A stretch of DNA of 36,047 nt from an uncultured Eubacterium sp. (GCA_947178105.1 CAMWXD010000041.1:1-36047), one strand, 5' to 3'. Positions 21,779-32,037 are shown, counted from the stretch's first letter. Notes: a model not told the origin generated them from the sequence alone. Numbers and translations: made by a program.

Positions 21779-24700
21779 ATGGCAAGTATAACACAGGTAT
21801 CCAGTTTCATACAGGCAGCGGCACAGGCAGCGTCAGACATCACTGCAGGCTGGCAGGCCTGGACAGCGTTTCTCAGGACTGCTGCGAAGCTGTACCGCTA
21901 CTCATTTATTGACCAGCTTCTTATCCATGTCCAGAAGCCGGACGCTACCGCCTGCGCGGAGTTTGATACATACAAAAAAATGCGCTGGTATGTAAGGCGC
22001 GGGTCTAAGGGCATTGCCCTTGTAGACGTAAAAAACGGGCAGCGCCCTGACCTCCGCTATGTTTTTGACATATCGGATACAGGACGGAAACACAATTCCT
22101 ACGACCTTTACCTCTGGCAGTATAAAGAAGAAGAGCACCAGGGCATCGTTACACAGGCACTGGAAGAACGCTATGATGTTTCCGGCAGAGACGGCCTTGT
22201 GATGCAGATTGCGCATATTGCCGCGCAGACTGCAAAAGCCTGCTGGGCAGATTACAGAGAGGAAATCCGCTTCGAAGCAGCAGGAAGCCTGCTGGAAGGA
22301 CTTGACAATCATAATCTGCGTGTACGATTCTGCAATATGGCTGCTTACAGCATTACATATACAGCCCTTTTCCGCTGCGGCCTGCATCCGGAACGGTATT
22401 TATCGGATGATACATTCAAAGGCATAACTGATTTCAATACACAGAACATCATTAAGACGCTTGGCTATGTGGTAAACAAGGCAAGTGAAGAAATCCTTCA
22501 TCTGATTGCTGTTACCATAATCACGCATGAACGTAAAAAGCAGTCCGGAAACCGCACTGACAGACAGGGCAAACCGCAGGAGGCTGCAGAGCACAAAGAT
22601 GGGAACAAAAAGCAGCCGTCGTCATTCATCATTTCTGTAGACAATTCAGCCGTAAAAGACAATCAGCAGTCTGCCAGACCATCATTTAAAGAGATTTATG
22701 AAAAATATAAGCCGGTTGTCAGGGATTTTCTGCTGAAAGATACGGCATACAAAAATGCCTGCCGGAATTCTGACAGAGAAAATGCATTCCTCGAAGGGCT
22801 GGAAGCTGTCAAACGTGCAGCGCTTTCCATCAAAGATCTGGAATTCATGAAGCTGTACTACGACCTGATGGAATTTCACAGCCGTATGGAGCAGGAAGTG
22901 CTCGCAGAAACCTATCCGGAGATTTCCAAAACACAGGAGCTGCATCAGGAAGAAAGACAGGCAGAAGAAAGAGAATCGACAGATCTGATAGGCGAAGAAC
23001 CGGAACCTGTTACTACAGAAGCAGAACCGGAATCAACCGTTGAACCTGCGGCATCAGAACCGCATCAGGAAGAAAGTCCATCCGCTGATCCAGAGCCGGA
23101 TGCACAGCCGGTATCTGATTCGGATGAAGCATATCAGCCGAAGCCGGCAATCGTAATGGATGAAGCCGGCATAGAGGTACTTCCGCCAGCCCATGCAGCA
23201 TCAAACTATCGTATTACCGATGGCCGCCTTGGAGAGGGAAGTGCAAAAGAGAAATACACTTTTAACATGTATGCAATCATCATGTTAAATAAAATTGAAT
23301 CTGAGAATCGTACTGCTGCGCCAGGGGAACAAGACGTTCTTGCCCATTACGCAGGATGGGGAGGCATCCCGGATGTATTTGACGCAGAAAAAGAAGGCTG
23401 GTCAAAAGAATATCAGGAACTGCAGTCGTACCTTACACCAGAGGAATACGATTCTGCTAGGGCATCAGTATTAAATGCACACTACACCAGCCCTGTAGTC
23501 ATTAAAGCCATGTACGCGGCATTGGGCAGCATGGGCTTTAAATCAGGAAATATCCTGGAGCCGTCCTGCGGTATTGGCAACTTTTTCGGGCTTCTTCCAG
23601 AAGAAATGTCTAAATCCAAGCTGTACGGCGTGGAGATTGACAGTATCAGCGGACGTATTGCCAGGCAACTGTACCCAAAAGCAAAAATCAGCATATGCGG
23701 CTATGAAAATACTGATTTTCCAGCAAATTTCTTCGACATTGCTATCGGAAATGTGCCATTTGGACAGTATAAGGTCAGCGACCCATCGTATAACCGACTC
23801 AATTTTACTATCCATAACTATTTCTTTGCAAAATCCCTTGATATGGTGCGTCCCGGCGGTATCCTGGCATTTATCACCAGCCGCTACACGCTTGATGCCC
23901 AGAGTACAGATGTGCGCAGTTATCTGGCAGAGAGAGCCGACCTGCTGGGTGCTGTCCGTCTGCCGAGAAATGCATTTCGCGCCAATGCCGGCACAGACGT
24001 TGTATCAGACATCATATTTCTGCAAAAGCGCGATACGCCGGCTCTTAACACACCATCATGGGTACAGACGCAAGAAAATGAGGACGGATTTTCGGTTAAC
24101 AGCTATTTTCTCTCACATCCGGAAATGGTACTGGGCACGCCGTCTTCAAGAAGCACACAGTATGGCAAGCAGGAATACACAGTGCTGCCACTTCCGGATG
24201 CAGACCTGGGTGAACAGCTTCAGAAGGCTGTATCGCATATCCAAGGTGAATATCAGTCCGCTGCACATGATGATTCTGATAACAATTCTAAAGAAGAAAC
24301 CATTCTTGCTGATCCGAATGTGAAAAACTATTCTTATACACTGGTTGATGGAAAAGTATATTATCGTGAAAATTCGGTAATGAAAAAGATGGATTTAAGC
24401 CAAACAGCCAAATCCCGTGTAATCGGCATGATTAAACTGCGTGACTGCGTACACCAGCTTATTAACCTCCAGATGGATGAATGCATATCAGACAGTGAAA
24501 TTAAAGCAAAACAAGCAGAATTAAACCGTATCTACGATGCATATACACGCAAATACGGTCTGATTAACGACAGGGCGAACCGTCTCGCCTTTGACAAAGA
24601 CTCGTCATATTACCTTCTATGCTCCCTTGAAATCCTGGACGATAATGGCAAGCTGCAGCGTAAGGCAGATATGTTTACACGGCGTACAATTAAGCAGCAT

Positions 24701-27700
24701 AAATCTGTCACTCATGTAGATACTGCATCCGAGGCCCTTGTGTTGTCTATCGGCGAACGTGCCTGTGTGGACTTGCAGTTCATGTCACAGCTAACCGGAA
24801 AGACCGAAGCAGAGCTGATAACAGACCTGCACGGCGTAATCTTTAAAGATCCAGTCAAAAACACCTGGCAGACAGCGGATGAATACTTATCGGGCAATGT
24901 CCGGATAAAACTGCGGCAGGCACAGAAAGCCGCAGAACAGGACCCGGCGTATCAGATTAACGTAGAAGCACTTGAAAAATCACAGCCAAAAGACCTTGAC
25001 GCAAGCGAAATCGAGGTGCGGATCGGCGCGACGTGGATAGATAAGTCGTATGTACAGCAGTTCATGACTGAGATTCTCAAAACCCCATCCAGCCTACAGA
25101 ATAAAATCAAAGTCAATTATTCGTCGGCAACTGCACAGTGGTTTATCAGCAATAAAAACGCTATCCCTTACAACGACGTCGCAGCATATACCACTTATGG
25201 CACAGACAGAGCCAGCGCTTATCGTATTCTTGAGGAATCACTGAATCTTCGCGATATCCGGATTTACGATACCGTTGAGGATGAAAATGGAAAAGAAAAA
25301 CGAATTCTGGACGCCAAGCAGACCACACTTGCAGCTCAAAAGCAGCAGGCATTGCGCGACGCATTTAAAGACTGGATTTTCAAAGATCCGGAGCGCCGTC
25401 AGATGTTGGTAAAGCAATATAACGAGCTTATGAACAGTATACGTCCGCGTGAATATGATGGCAGTCATATCGTATTTTCCGGCATCAATCCTGCAATCCA
25501 GTTACAGCCGCATCAGGTCAATGCGATTGCACACATCCTTTACGGCGGCAATACGCTCCTGGCACATGAAGTAGGCGCGGGCAAGACATTTGAACAAATT
25601 GCGGCCGCAATGGAGACGAAACGTCTCGGCTTATGCCACAAATCCATCTTTGTCGTACCGAACCACCTGACCGAACAGACTGCAGCAGAGTTTTTGCGCT
25701 TATATCCTGCTGCAAATATCTTAGTTACCACGAAAAAGGATTTTGAGACAGCCAACCGTAAGAAATTCTGCGCCAGAATTGCCACCAGTGATATAGATGC
25801 TGTCATTATCGGGCATTCGCAGTTTGAGCGTATACCATTAAGCCGGGAACGTCAGGAACGTCTCATAGAAGAACAGATTGATGAAATTACAGACGGAATA
25901 CGGGAAGTAAAAGCCAGCGGCGGCGAACAGTTTACGGTTAAGCAGCTTGAAATCACGAAACGGAATCTGGAAACACGTCTCGAAAAGCTGCAGGCGGGAC
26001 ACCGGAAAGATGATGTCGTGACATTCGAGGAGCTTGGCGTTGACATGATGTTTGTTGACGAATCGGATATGTACAAAAATCTGTTCCTGTACACCAAAAT
26101 GCGCAATGTAGCTGGTCTTTCTACAGCAGATGCCCAAAAATCCAGTGATATGTTTGCGAAATGCCGCTATCTGGACGAAATCACAGGCGGACGCGGCATC
26201 ATATTTGCAACGGGCACACCGATCAGCAACAGCATGACGGAAATGTACAGCATCCAGCGTTATCTGCAGTTTGACTGCTTACAGGCTATGGGCATGGGAC
26301 ACTTTGATTGTTGGGCATCGAGGTTTGGAGAGACGGTCACAGCACTGGAACTGGCTCCAGAAGGTACTGGATACAGAGCCAGGACGCGCTTTGCTAAGTT
26401 TTTCAACCTGCCAGAACTCATGCAGATGTTTAAAGAGATTGCAGACATTAAGACAGCAGACCAATTAAATCTTCCAACGCCAGAAGTGGAATACCACACA
26501 GTCGTATCACAGCCGACAGAACACCAAAAAGCGATGGTTAAGGAATTATCCAAACGTGCGGAACGTGTACATAACGGCATCGACTCACACATTGATAACA
26601 TGCTCAAAATCACATCAGACGGACGTAAACTGGGATTGGACCAGCGTATTATCAATCCAATGCTGCCGGATGAGCCGGGCACGAAAGTTAATCTATGCGT
26701 AGCTAATGTCTTGCAGCAATGGCGTGATGGTGATGCGGACAGACTTACCCAACTAATCTTTTGCGATATTTCGACACCGACCAGCTCTGGAAAGCAGACC
26801 AATCCTGATACTAATTCCCCATTTACCAATATCTATGAAGATATACGGCAGAAACTCATTGCAGGCGGCATGTCTCCGGAGCAGATAGCTTTTATACATA
26901 CGGCAAACTCTGATGTACAAAAGAAAGAGCTGTTCGCAAAAGTACGCAGCGGACAGGTGCGCGTCCTGATCGGCAGCACCCAGAAGATGGGAGCCGGGAC
27001 GAATATACAAAACAGGCTTATTGCATTGCACGATCTGGATTGCCCGTGGCGCCCACGTGACCTGATTCAGCGTGCTGGCAGAATCGTGAGAAGAGGCAAC
27101 GAGAATCCGAAAGTGCATATCTACAGATACGTGACAGAATCAACATTTGATGCATACCTTTGGCAGACTGTCGAGAATAAGCAGAAGTTCATCAGCCAGA
27201 TCATGACCAGCAAATCCCCTGTACGTTCCTGTGAGGACGTGGACGAAACAGTGCTGTCTTTTGCAGAAATCAAGGCACTTTGCGCTGGCGATCCAAGAAT
27301 CAAAGAGCGTATGGATCTCGATCTGGATGTAAGCCGGCTGAAAATCATGAAAGCTGACTATCAAAGCAAGCAATATCGCATGGAAGATGATGTTCTCAAG
27401 CATTTCCCTGAACAGATACAGGAAACACAGAGCTATATTACAGGACTGCAGACAGACATCCAGACTCTAAAGCAAAATGTGCATCCGGACGGCGAATTTG
27501 CAGGAATGGCCATTAAAGGAATGACTTACACAGACAAAGAAAAAGCCGGAACCGCCCTGATTGACGCTTGCAAGGACTTATCCAGCAATGAGACAGTGGA
27601 AATCGGCAGCTACCTGGGCTTTGCAATGTTTGTGAAATTCAGCGGATTTGGGCACAAAATCATCATCAAAGGAGCTGTATCTTATCAGGTTGAGCTTGGA

Positions 27701-27934
27701 AACGACGTTTACGGCAACATAACACGAATTAACAACGCACTTGGCAATATAAACGAGCAGCTTGAAGCCTACAAAGTGAAACTCGATAACCTGGTACAGC
27801 AGCAAGAAGCAGCGAAAGCAGAAATCAATAAGCCATTCCAGTACGAGGACGAGCTTAAACAAAAATCCGCACGTCTTGCCGAACTTGATGCACAGCTTAA
27901 CATCGGCGCACCAGAGCCTCAGACAGCGGCGTAG
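21779..27934 (+). CDS. Methyltransferase-SNF2 helicase fusion, DarB-like anti-restriction type
   Basis: A 2051-aa multidomain protein. Residues 1-250 resemble the ArdC-type N-terminal domain of plasmid anti-restriction proteins (SFIDQLLIHVQKPDATACAE). A Glu/Pro-rich linker spans about 380-470. The N6-adenine methyltransferase has motif I EPSCGIGNF (594-602) and motif IV NVPF (658-661; NPPF is usual). The helicase has Walker A GAGKT (1266-1270), DESD (1427-1430), ATGTP (1477-1481) and QRAGRIVRR (1764-1772). The tail is coiled coil. Such fusions are common on large Firmicutes conjugative elements and resemble phage P1 DarB, which protects incoming DNA from restriction. GGAAGGAGGG precedes ATG. 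The gene is intact. Confidence 0.87.
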   Translation: MASITQVSSFIQAAAQAASDITAGWQAWTAFLRTAAKLYRYSFIDQLLIHVQKPDATACAEFDTYKKMRWYVRRGSKGIALVDVKNGQRPDLRYVFDISDTGRKHNSYDLYLWQYKEEEHQGIVTQALEERYDVSGRDGLVMQIAHIAAQTAKACWADYREEIRFEAAGSLLEGLDNHNLRVRFCNMAAYSITYTALFRCGLHPERYLSDDTFKGITDFNTQNIIKTLGYVVNKASEEILHLIAVTIITHERKKQSGNRTDRQGKPQEAAEHKDGNKKQPSSFIISVDNSAVKDNQQSARPSFKEIYEKYKPVVRDFLLKDTAYKNACRNSDRENAFLEGLEAVKRAALSIKDLEFMKLYYDLMEFHSRMEQEVLAETYPEISKTQELHQEERQAEERESTDLIGEEPEPVTTEAEPESTVEPAASEPHQEESPSADPEPDAQPVSDSDEAYQPKPAIVMDEAGIEVLPPAHAASNYRITDGRLGEGSAKEKYTFNMYAIIMLNKIESENRTAAPGEQDVLAHYAGWGGIPDVFDAEKEGWSKEYQELQSYLTPEEYDSARASVLNAHYTSPVVIKAMYAALGSMGFKSGNILEPSCGIGNFFGLLPEEMSKSKLYGVEIDSISGRIARQLYPKAKISICGYENTDFPANFFDIAIGNVPFGQYKVSDPSYNRLNFTIHNYFFAKSLDMVRPGGILAFITSRYTLDAQSTDVRSYLAERADLLGAVRLPRNAFRANAGTDVVSDIIFLQKRDTPALNTPSWVQTQENEDGFSVNSYFLSHPEMVLGTPSSRSTQYGKQEYTVLPLPDADLGEQLQKAVSHIQGEYQSAAHDDSDNNSKEETILADPNVKNYSYTLVDGKVYYRENSVMKKMDLSQTAKSRVIGMIKLRDCVHQLINLQMDECISDSEIKAKQAELNRIYDAYTRKYGLINDRANRLAFDKDSSYYLLCSLEILDDNGKLQRKADMFTRRTIKQHKSVTHVDTASEALVLSIGERACVDLQFMSQLTGKTEAELITDLHGVIFKDPVKNTWQTADEYLSGNVRIKLRQAQKAAEQDPAYQINVEALEKSQPKDLDASEIEVRIGATWIDKSYVQQFMTEILKTPSSLQNKIKVNYSSATAQWFISNKNAIPYNDVAAYTTYGTDRASAYRILEESLNLRDIRIYDTVEDENGKEKRILDAKQTTLAAQKQQALRDAFKDWIFKDPERRQMLVKQYNELMNSIRPREYDGSHIVFSGINPAIQLQPHQVNAIAHILYGGNTLLAHEVGAGKTFEQIAAAMETKRLGLCHKSIFVVPNHLTEQTAAEFLRLYPAANILVTTKKDFETANRKKFCARIATSDIDAVIIGHSQFERIPLSRERQERLIEEQIDEITDGIREVKASGGEQFTVKQLEITKRNLETRLEKLQAGHRKDDVVTFEELGVDMMFVDESDMYKNLFLYTKMRNVAGLSTADAQKSSDMFAKCRYLDEITGGRGIIFATGTPISNSMTEMYSIQRYLQFDCLQAMGMGHFDCWASRFGETVTALELAPEGTGYRARTRFAKFFNLPELMQMFKEIADIKTADQLNLPTPEVEYHTVVSQPTEHQKAMVKELSKRAERVHNGIDSHIDNMLKITSDGRKLGLDQRIINPMLPDEPGTKVNLCVANVLQQWRDGDADRLTQLIFCDISTPTSSGKQTNPDTNSPFTNIYEDIRQKLIAGGMSPEQIAFIHTANSDVQKKELFAKVRSGQVRVLIGSTQKMGAGTNIQNRLIALHDLDCPWRPRDLIQRAGRIVRRGNENPKVHIYRYVTESTFDAYLWQTVENKQKFISQIMTSKSPVRSCEDVDETVLSFAEIKALCAGDPRIKERMDLDLDVSRLKIMKADYQSKQYRMEDDVLKHFPEQIQETQSYITGLQTDIQTLKQNVHPDGEFAGMAIKGMTYTDKEKAGTALIDACKDLSSNETVEIGSYLGFAMFVKFSGFGHKIIIKGAVSYQVELGNDVYGNITRINNALGNINEQLEAYKVKLDNLVQQQEAAKAEINKPFQYEDELKQKSARLAELDAQLNIGAPEPQTAA

Positions 27935-27948
27935 TACCAGATATAAAA

Positions 27949-27964
27949 GGCTCCTTCGGGAGCC
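27949..27964 (+). terminator. Short hairpin with TTCG loop
   Basis: GGCTCC-TTCG-GGAGCC lies 14 nt after the methylase-helicase stop. It lacks a T-run, so it may stabilise the mRNA end or partly separate expression from the downstream genes. Confidence 0.5.
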
Positions 27965-28002
27965 GGGAGAATAAATAAAAACAGTCGGATTACAGGCAGG
28001 GT

Positions 28003-28068
28003 ATGGCACAAGCGATGCTGTATGACTGCCTGTATCGGCATTATATGGACAAGGAGGCTATCATATGA
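28003..28068 (+). CDS. Possible 21-aa ORF translationally coupled to the PcfK-like gene
   Basis: MAQAMLYDCLYRHYMDKEAI (21 aa in full) ends in ATGA, so its stop overlaps the start of the next gene. The ribosome site is poor (CAGGG). The overlap may be chance. Confidence 0.25.
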   Translation: MAQAMLYDCLYRHYMDKEAII

Positions 28069-29126
28069 GTTATTCAGATATCAGCGGATTAGAACTTTTT
28101 CAAATGCCTTTCGGCAGCAATCATGTATCCAGACAGCAGCAGGCATACAGCCATCAAGATACCGCAAAGCGGCAGCAGGCAGCGGCACAGTCTAAAGCTC
28201 TGCAGCAACAATCCGGACGGCAGACTGCAGTACAGCAGCCGAAAGTACAGAAACCAGTGGTACAGTCTGCAAAACCAGAAACCGTGCATAAACCGGATAT
28301 CACACCGCCAAAACATACTACGGATGAAACTGGACATGACATACCAGAAGCTGGAGCAAAAGCTCCTATCCCGGTACAGACTGATAAAATACAGACAGAT
28401 GTACCGGCAGAACAGCCGTCTTCTGCAAAGCCAGAGGAACAGGACAAATCACCGCAGAAAGAGCTGGTACTGGATATGTCCTCTGGCTCCGGAGGGGATA
28501 CGGGCGGCAGACTTGATACTGCAGACGACACGGAGAAGCGAAAAGCCCACGAAGAAGCCGAAGCAAAGCGTAAGGCTGAATGGGAGGCTAAGCAGCTTGA
28601 AAAGAAACAGAAAGAAGCAGAAGTACTACAGAAATTGCAGTCTATGAGTGATGATGAAGCTGTAGCAGCATCCACCAGGCGTATCAGCACGGACGTGGAG
28701 CGCATTACCAGGCGGAATATGAAAGAATGCGTAGCGGAACATATTCAGGATGTTTGCCGTAAAGACCCTGCATTTGCAAGGCTTACCATGCATCCGCGTA
28801 AAAGTATGGCACATTGTTTTCAATACATAAACCGTAAAGCCAAAGAATTTATTCTGCAGCAGGAAATGAAAGATAATGACGTGAAAGCTGAAAACGGAAT
28901 TTATGGGTGTGATGTTCCGGACGGAATGGTTTACCAGTGGGCGGAAGATTACTTTCATGCAGCGGATGCTCCGGAAGATGCAGAAAAAGAAGAAAAATTC
29001 GTTCCACGTCCGTATGTAAATACGCAGGCAAAAGCTGCATCCAGAGCTAAAAAGCAAGCAAAGGAAAAGAAAAAAGAAGAAAAGCAGGCAGTATCAGGAG
29101 ACTACGAACAGATGAGCTTTGTATAG
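28065..29126 (+). CDS. PcfK-like protein with long disordered N-terminus
   Basis: A 353-aa protein. Residues 1-165 are low-complexity and Gln/Pro/Ala/Lys-rich. A coiled coil (KAEWEAKQLEKKQKEAEVLQ) follows. The C-terminal domain matches PcfK-like proteins: CVAEHIQDVCRKDPAFARL, MAHCFQYINRKAKEF and GCDVPDGMVYQWAEDYFH. PcfK and PcfJ are named after the pCF10 conjugation region, though their function is not established. GACAAGGAGG precedes ATG, and the PcfJ-like gene follows after 15 bp. Confidence 0.8.
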   Translation: MSYSDISGLELFQMPFGSNHVSRQQQAYSHQDTAKRQQAAAQSKALQQQSGRQTAVQQPKVQKPVVQSAKPETVHKPDITPPKHTTDETGHDIPEAGAKAPIPVQTDKIQTDVPAEQPSSAKPEEQDKSPQKELVLDMSSGSGGDTGGRLDTADDTEKRKAHEEAEAKRKAEWEAKQLEKKQKEAEVLQKLQSMSDDEAVAASTRRISTDVERITRRNMKECVAEHIQDVCRKDPAFARLTMHPRKSMAHCFQYINRKAKEFILQQEMKDNDVKAENGIYGCDVPDGMVYQWAEDYFHAADAPEDAEKEEKFVPRPYVNTQAKAASRAKKQAKEKKKEEKQAVSGDYEQMSFV

Positions 29127-29141
29127 GAAGGAAGTGTCAGC

Positions 29142-31130
29142 ATGAAATTAAATAAAAAAGAATGCCGGAAATTTGCAGATCCCGGGCTGAAAATGCAGTT
29201 AAACAACGGGCTTCTCCATGCGGATCAGATAGAGTACATCGTCTGTACGGCAGTCAAAGTCATAGATCATCATAAAACATTGGTACTTTATGTATATCCG
29301 CGCGAGAAGGCTGCACAGGGGAAATTTAAGCCATGCATGACAATATTTCACAGTACTGACGACTTTATCACTCTGTCATACAGGGATGATGGAAAAACCG
29401 TATGGCGTACAGCAGCTTTTGACCGTCTGGACAATGACTGGTATTTTCATAATAAATGCGCCTTTTACTCGTCAAAAGATGCAGTACGTGTCAGAAGATA
29501 CTTTAAAACGGACAAAAGCGGCTTTAAAGCATTGGTCAGCGCCCAGTACGCTATACTGGAACGCCGGCGACTGGATCGGCAGCGCAGCAAAGAAAAGCGT
29601 ATTGTAAAACGCATGGCAGGCGTGCCGGCACTGCCGCGCGGCCTGAAAGGATGGATACATAGAGTTGTCATGCCAGCTTACTTTTTCTATGACTATTGCA
29701 GAGGCGTTAAAGACGTACCTGGTATTTGTTCTGCGTGCGGGAAAGAAATCCGGCTGTCCGGAGTGAAACAGGGCAATAAAGCTATCTGCCCGCACTGCGG
29801 GAAAGAATTTACCGCAAAGCCTCGCAGCAGACGCGGCAGCAGCATGTATGACCGGGATACTTGCCAGGTCATACAGAGTACTGGCGACGGCGGCCTGGTT
29901 GTGCGTATTATCAAGGTGTATTACAGCTATCAGGGTGACATTCCAAAGGTGCAGATTTATGAAAATGCCAGACAGTTTATCTTTACAAATCAGAATGGGA
30001 GAATATGTGCAGAAGCCTATTATTACTCGTATAAAAACGGAGTTTTACTTACTCACTGGAAAAAGGGCGAACGTCCCAAATTTAGCCAGTGGCAGGAATG
30101 CTTTGAGGCTGATACCTGTGGCCATGTATATACAAAAAACCTGCTTGACGCCCTTGCCGGCACGCCATGGCAGTACTGCCCAATCGCTGAATTTTACAAT
30201 TATTGGCAAGAACCAATGGAATCTCTTCCGTTTCTCTTTGCATATCTTAACCATCCGCGCTTGGAACATCTTGTTAAAACAGGACTTAATTCGCTCGTTT
30301 CTGATATGGTTTACCGATACAACAGTAAATGCTTGGATGAAACACAGAACCGCACACACCGGATACTGGGTATTGCAGCGGAAGATGTGGATTTTCTGCG
30401 CAGCATCGATCCGGATATGGAAACTCTAAAGATATATCAGGGGTACGCTGGAATGAAAGGACGGCGTGATCTGATAGTCTGGCAGATTGAAAATAAGGTA
30501 AGCCGTGATGTGCTGCCGGTCCTGGAGCATATGACCCCGCATAAAGCCACGCGTTATCTGGATAGCCAGTATGGATTTCTCCGTTTGCGAAAAACACCAT
30601 ACGGTGCACAGCGTTACCAAAACATGCAGGCTCTTGTAAGCGAATATCGTGATTATCTGGAGATATGTGAAAAATTGAACTATAACCTGAAAAACAGCTT
30701 TGTATTATACCCAAAAGACTTACAAAAAGCGCATGATAAAGCTTTATGCAGACTCAAACATAAAGCAGATGCAAAGAAGAAGCAGGACTTTGCCGCCGTG
30801 TACAAAAGTATTGCTGGACGATTTGACTTTGAAAAAGACGGCATGAAGATTGTATATCCGGCTGTACCAGATGATGTAATATCAGAAGGACACGCCTTGC
30901 ACCACTGCGTGGGAGAATATACAAGTCGTGTAGCTGAACACGAATGTATAATACTGTTTTTACGGCAGTGCGATGATGAAACAAAGGCATTTTATACAAT
31001 CGAAATACGTGGTAATAAGCCAGTGCAGGTGCGTGGAATGAAGAACTGCAGCCCGACGCCAGAAGTAGATAAATTTATCAAAGCCTGGGAGCAGAAAGTG
31101 CTCAAAACAGTTCCGGCCGCAGTGGCCTGA
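29142..31130 (+). CDS. PcfJ-like protein
   Basis: A 662-aa protein with a zinc ribbon at C196-x2-C199 and C216-x2-C219 (CSACGKEIRL...CPHCGKEF) and the PcfJ signature near the C-terminus: ISEGHALHHCVGEYTSRV (about 580-597) followed by FYTIEIRGNKPVQVRGMKN. PcfJ-like proteins are frequent on Firmicutes plasmids and integrative elements next to PcfK. Their biochemical role is unknown, but the zinc ribbon and conserved His/Cys residues suggest nucleic-acid binding. GGAAGGAAGTG precedes ATG. A strong terminator follows at 31150-31193. Confidence 0.87.
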   Translation: MKLNKKECRKFADPGLKMQLNNGLLHADQIEYIVCTAVKVIDHHKTLVLYVYPREKAAQGKFKPCMTIFHSTDDFITLSYRDDGKTVWRTAAFDRLDNDWYFHNKCAFYSSKDAVRVRRYFKTDKSGFKALVSAQYAILERRRLDRQRSKEKRIVKRMAGVPALPRGLKGWIHRVVMPAYFFYDYCRGVKDVPGICSACGKEIRLSGVKQGNKAICPHCGKEFTAKPRSRRGSSMYDRDTCQVIQSTGDGGLVVRIIKVYYSYQGDIPKVQIYENARQFIFTNQNGRICAEAYYYSYKNGVLLTHWKKGERPKFSQWQECFEADTCGHVYTKNLLDALAGTPWQYCPIAEFYNYWQEPMESLPFLFAYLNHPRLEHLVKTGLNSLVSDMVYRYNSKCLDETQNRTHRILGIAAEDVDFLRSIDPDMETLKIYQGYAGMKGRRDLIVWQIENKVSRDVLPVLEHMTPHKATRYLDSQYGFLRLRKTPYGAQRYQNMQALVSEYRDYLEICEKLNYNLKNSFVLYPKDLQKAHDKALCRLKHKADAKKKQDFAAVYKSIAGRFDFEKDGMKIVYPAVPDDVISEGHALHHCVGEYTSRVAEHECIILFLRQCDDETKAFYTIEIRGNKPVQVRGMKNCSPTPEVDKFIKAWEQKVLKTVPAAVA

Positions 31131-31149
31131 TTTCAAATCGTCAGAAGAC

Positions 31150-31193
31150 TTCAAAAACATAGCTGAATTAAGAACTTCAGCTATGTTTTTGAA
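31150..31193 (+). terminator. Terminator after the PcfK/PcfJ genes
   Basis: TTCAAAAACATAGCTGAA and its exact reverse complement flank an 8-nt loop. The T-run lies within the 3' arm, so it works best on the plus strand. Confidence 0.8.
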
Positions 31194-31259
31194 TATAACA
31201 CGCTTTGCGTGACGGGAGAGTAAGAGAAAATAAAATATTAATTAGAAAGGATACAAATT

Positions 31260-31499
31260 ATGGATAATGCAAGATTAGATGAGTTGGAACAAATATACAT
31301 ACTGTTGTATGTAAATCTATATGACGATAACCAGATGCATGCAGAACTATCTTTGCATAACAATCATGCAGGAACAGAAGAAGAGCTGGAAACGCTGATA
31401 AAAGATTTTATCAGTCATGAAATTGAAATGGGCTGCACAAAACAGGAAATCGAAGAAGAATGCGGCATAGACATAAATACGCTCACGATCATAAAATAA
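31260..31499 (+). CDS. Hypothetical protein, 79 aa
   Basis: AGAAAGGATACAAATT precedes ATG, and a terminator follows. The protein is small, acidic and helical, with CTKQEIEEECGIDINTLTII at the end, possibly a helix-turn-helix-like fold. No family is recognised. Confidence 0.6.
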   Translation: MDNARLDELEQIYILLYVNLYDDNQMHAELSLHNNHAGTEEELETLIKDFISHEIEMGCTKQEIEEECGIDINTLTIIK

Positions 31500-31508
31500 A
31501 AAAGCTTT

Positions 31509-31533
31509 ATGCCGGACATATATCCCGGCATTT
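31509..31533 (+). terminator. Terminator after the 79-aa gene
   Basis: ATGCCGG and CCGGCAT form a 7-bp stem followed by TT(A)T. It lies 10 nt past the stop codon. Confidence 0.55.
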
Positions 31534-31614
31534 ATGATTTACTTGCCAGACTGCAGATTCACCAGTAACATGATAATTAGCATACAATAACCGCCACGAA
31601 AGGGGACACTGCTT

Positions 31615-32028
31615 ATGTTTTCAGACAAGAAATACATGGACTTTTCCGAAGTAAAGCTAAAAATTCCGTTGCTGTCATTGCCACATGCAGCAGATACGAC
31701 CGATACACTGGCTGTTCCAGATAGCATCGTAAAAGGTATGCTCGGATTTTTCTGCCAGGAAGGCATCGAATACCATATGATCGAAAATCTAAGCCTGTAT
31801 CCGCCGGATCAGTTAAAAGCAGACATGCAGCGTTATATTGACATCAACGAAAGCTTCGACGCCTGCGACCCAGTGCTGCTTATCACACCGTTTGACAAAG
31901 ACGCACTGTTTAACTGGTCCCTGCAGACCTTTGGTGACACCATCGATCCGTCTTATCGTGCATACCTGGACAGTGAACGCAGACGGGGCGAAGACTATTA
32001 CAATAACCTGTACGAGTACAGACCGTAG
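31615..32028 (+). CDS. Hypothetical protein, 137 aa
   Basis: GAAAGGGGACACTGCTT precedes ATG. The protein is soluble and acidic, with LPHAADTTDTLAVPDSIVKG near the N-terminus and AYLDSERRRGEDYYNNLYEY at the end. It is unrecognised, and a GC-rich terminator hairpin follows. Confidence 0.65.
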   Translation: MFSDKKYMDFSEVKLKIPLLSLPHAADTTDTLAVPDSIVKGMLGFFCQEGIEYHMIENLSLYPPDQLKADMQRYIDINESFDACDPVLLITPFDKDALFNWSLQTFGDTIDPSYRAYLDSERRRGEDYYNNLYEYRP

Positions 32029-32037
32029 CCGGTCACA

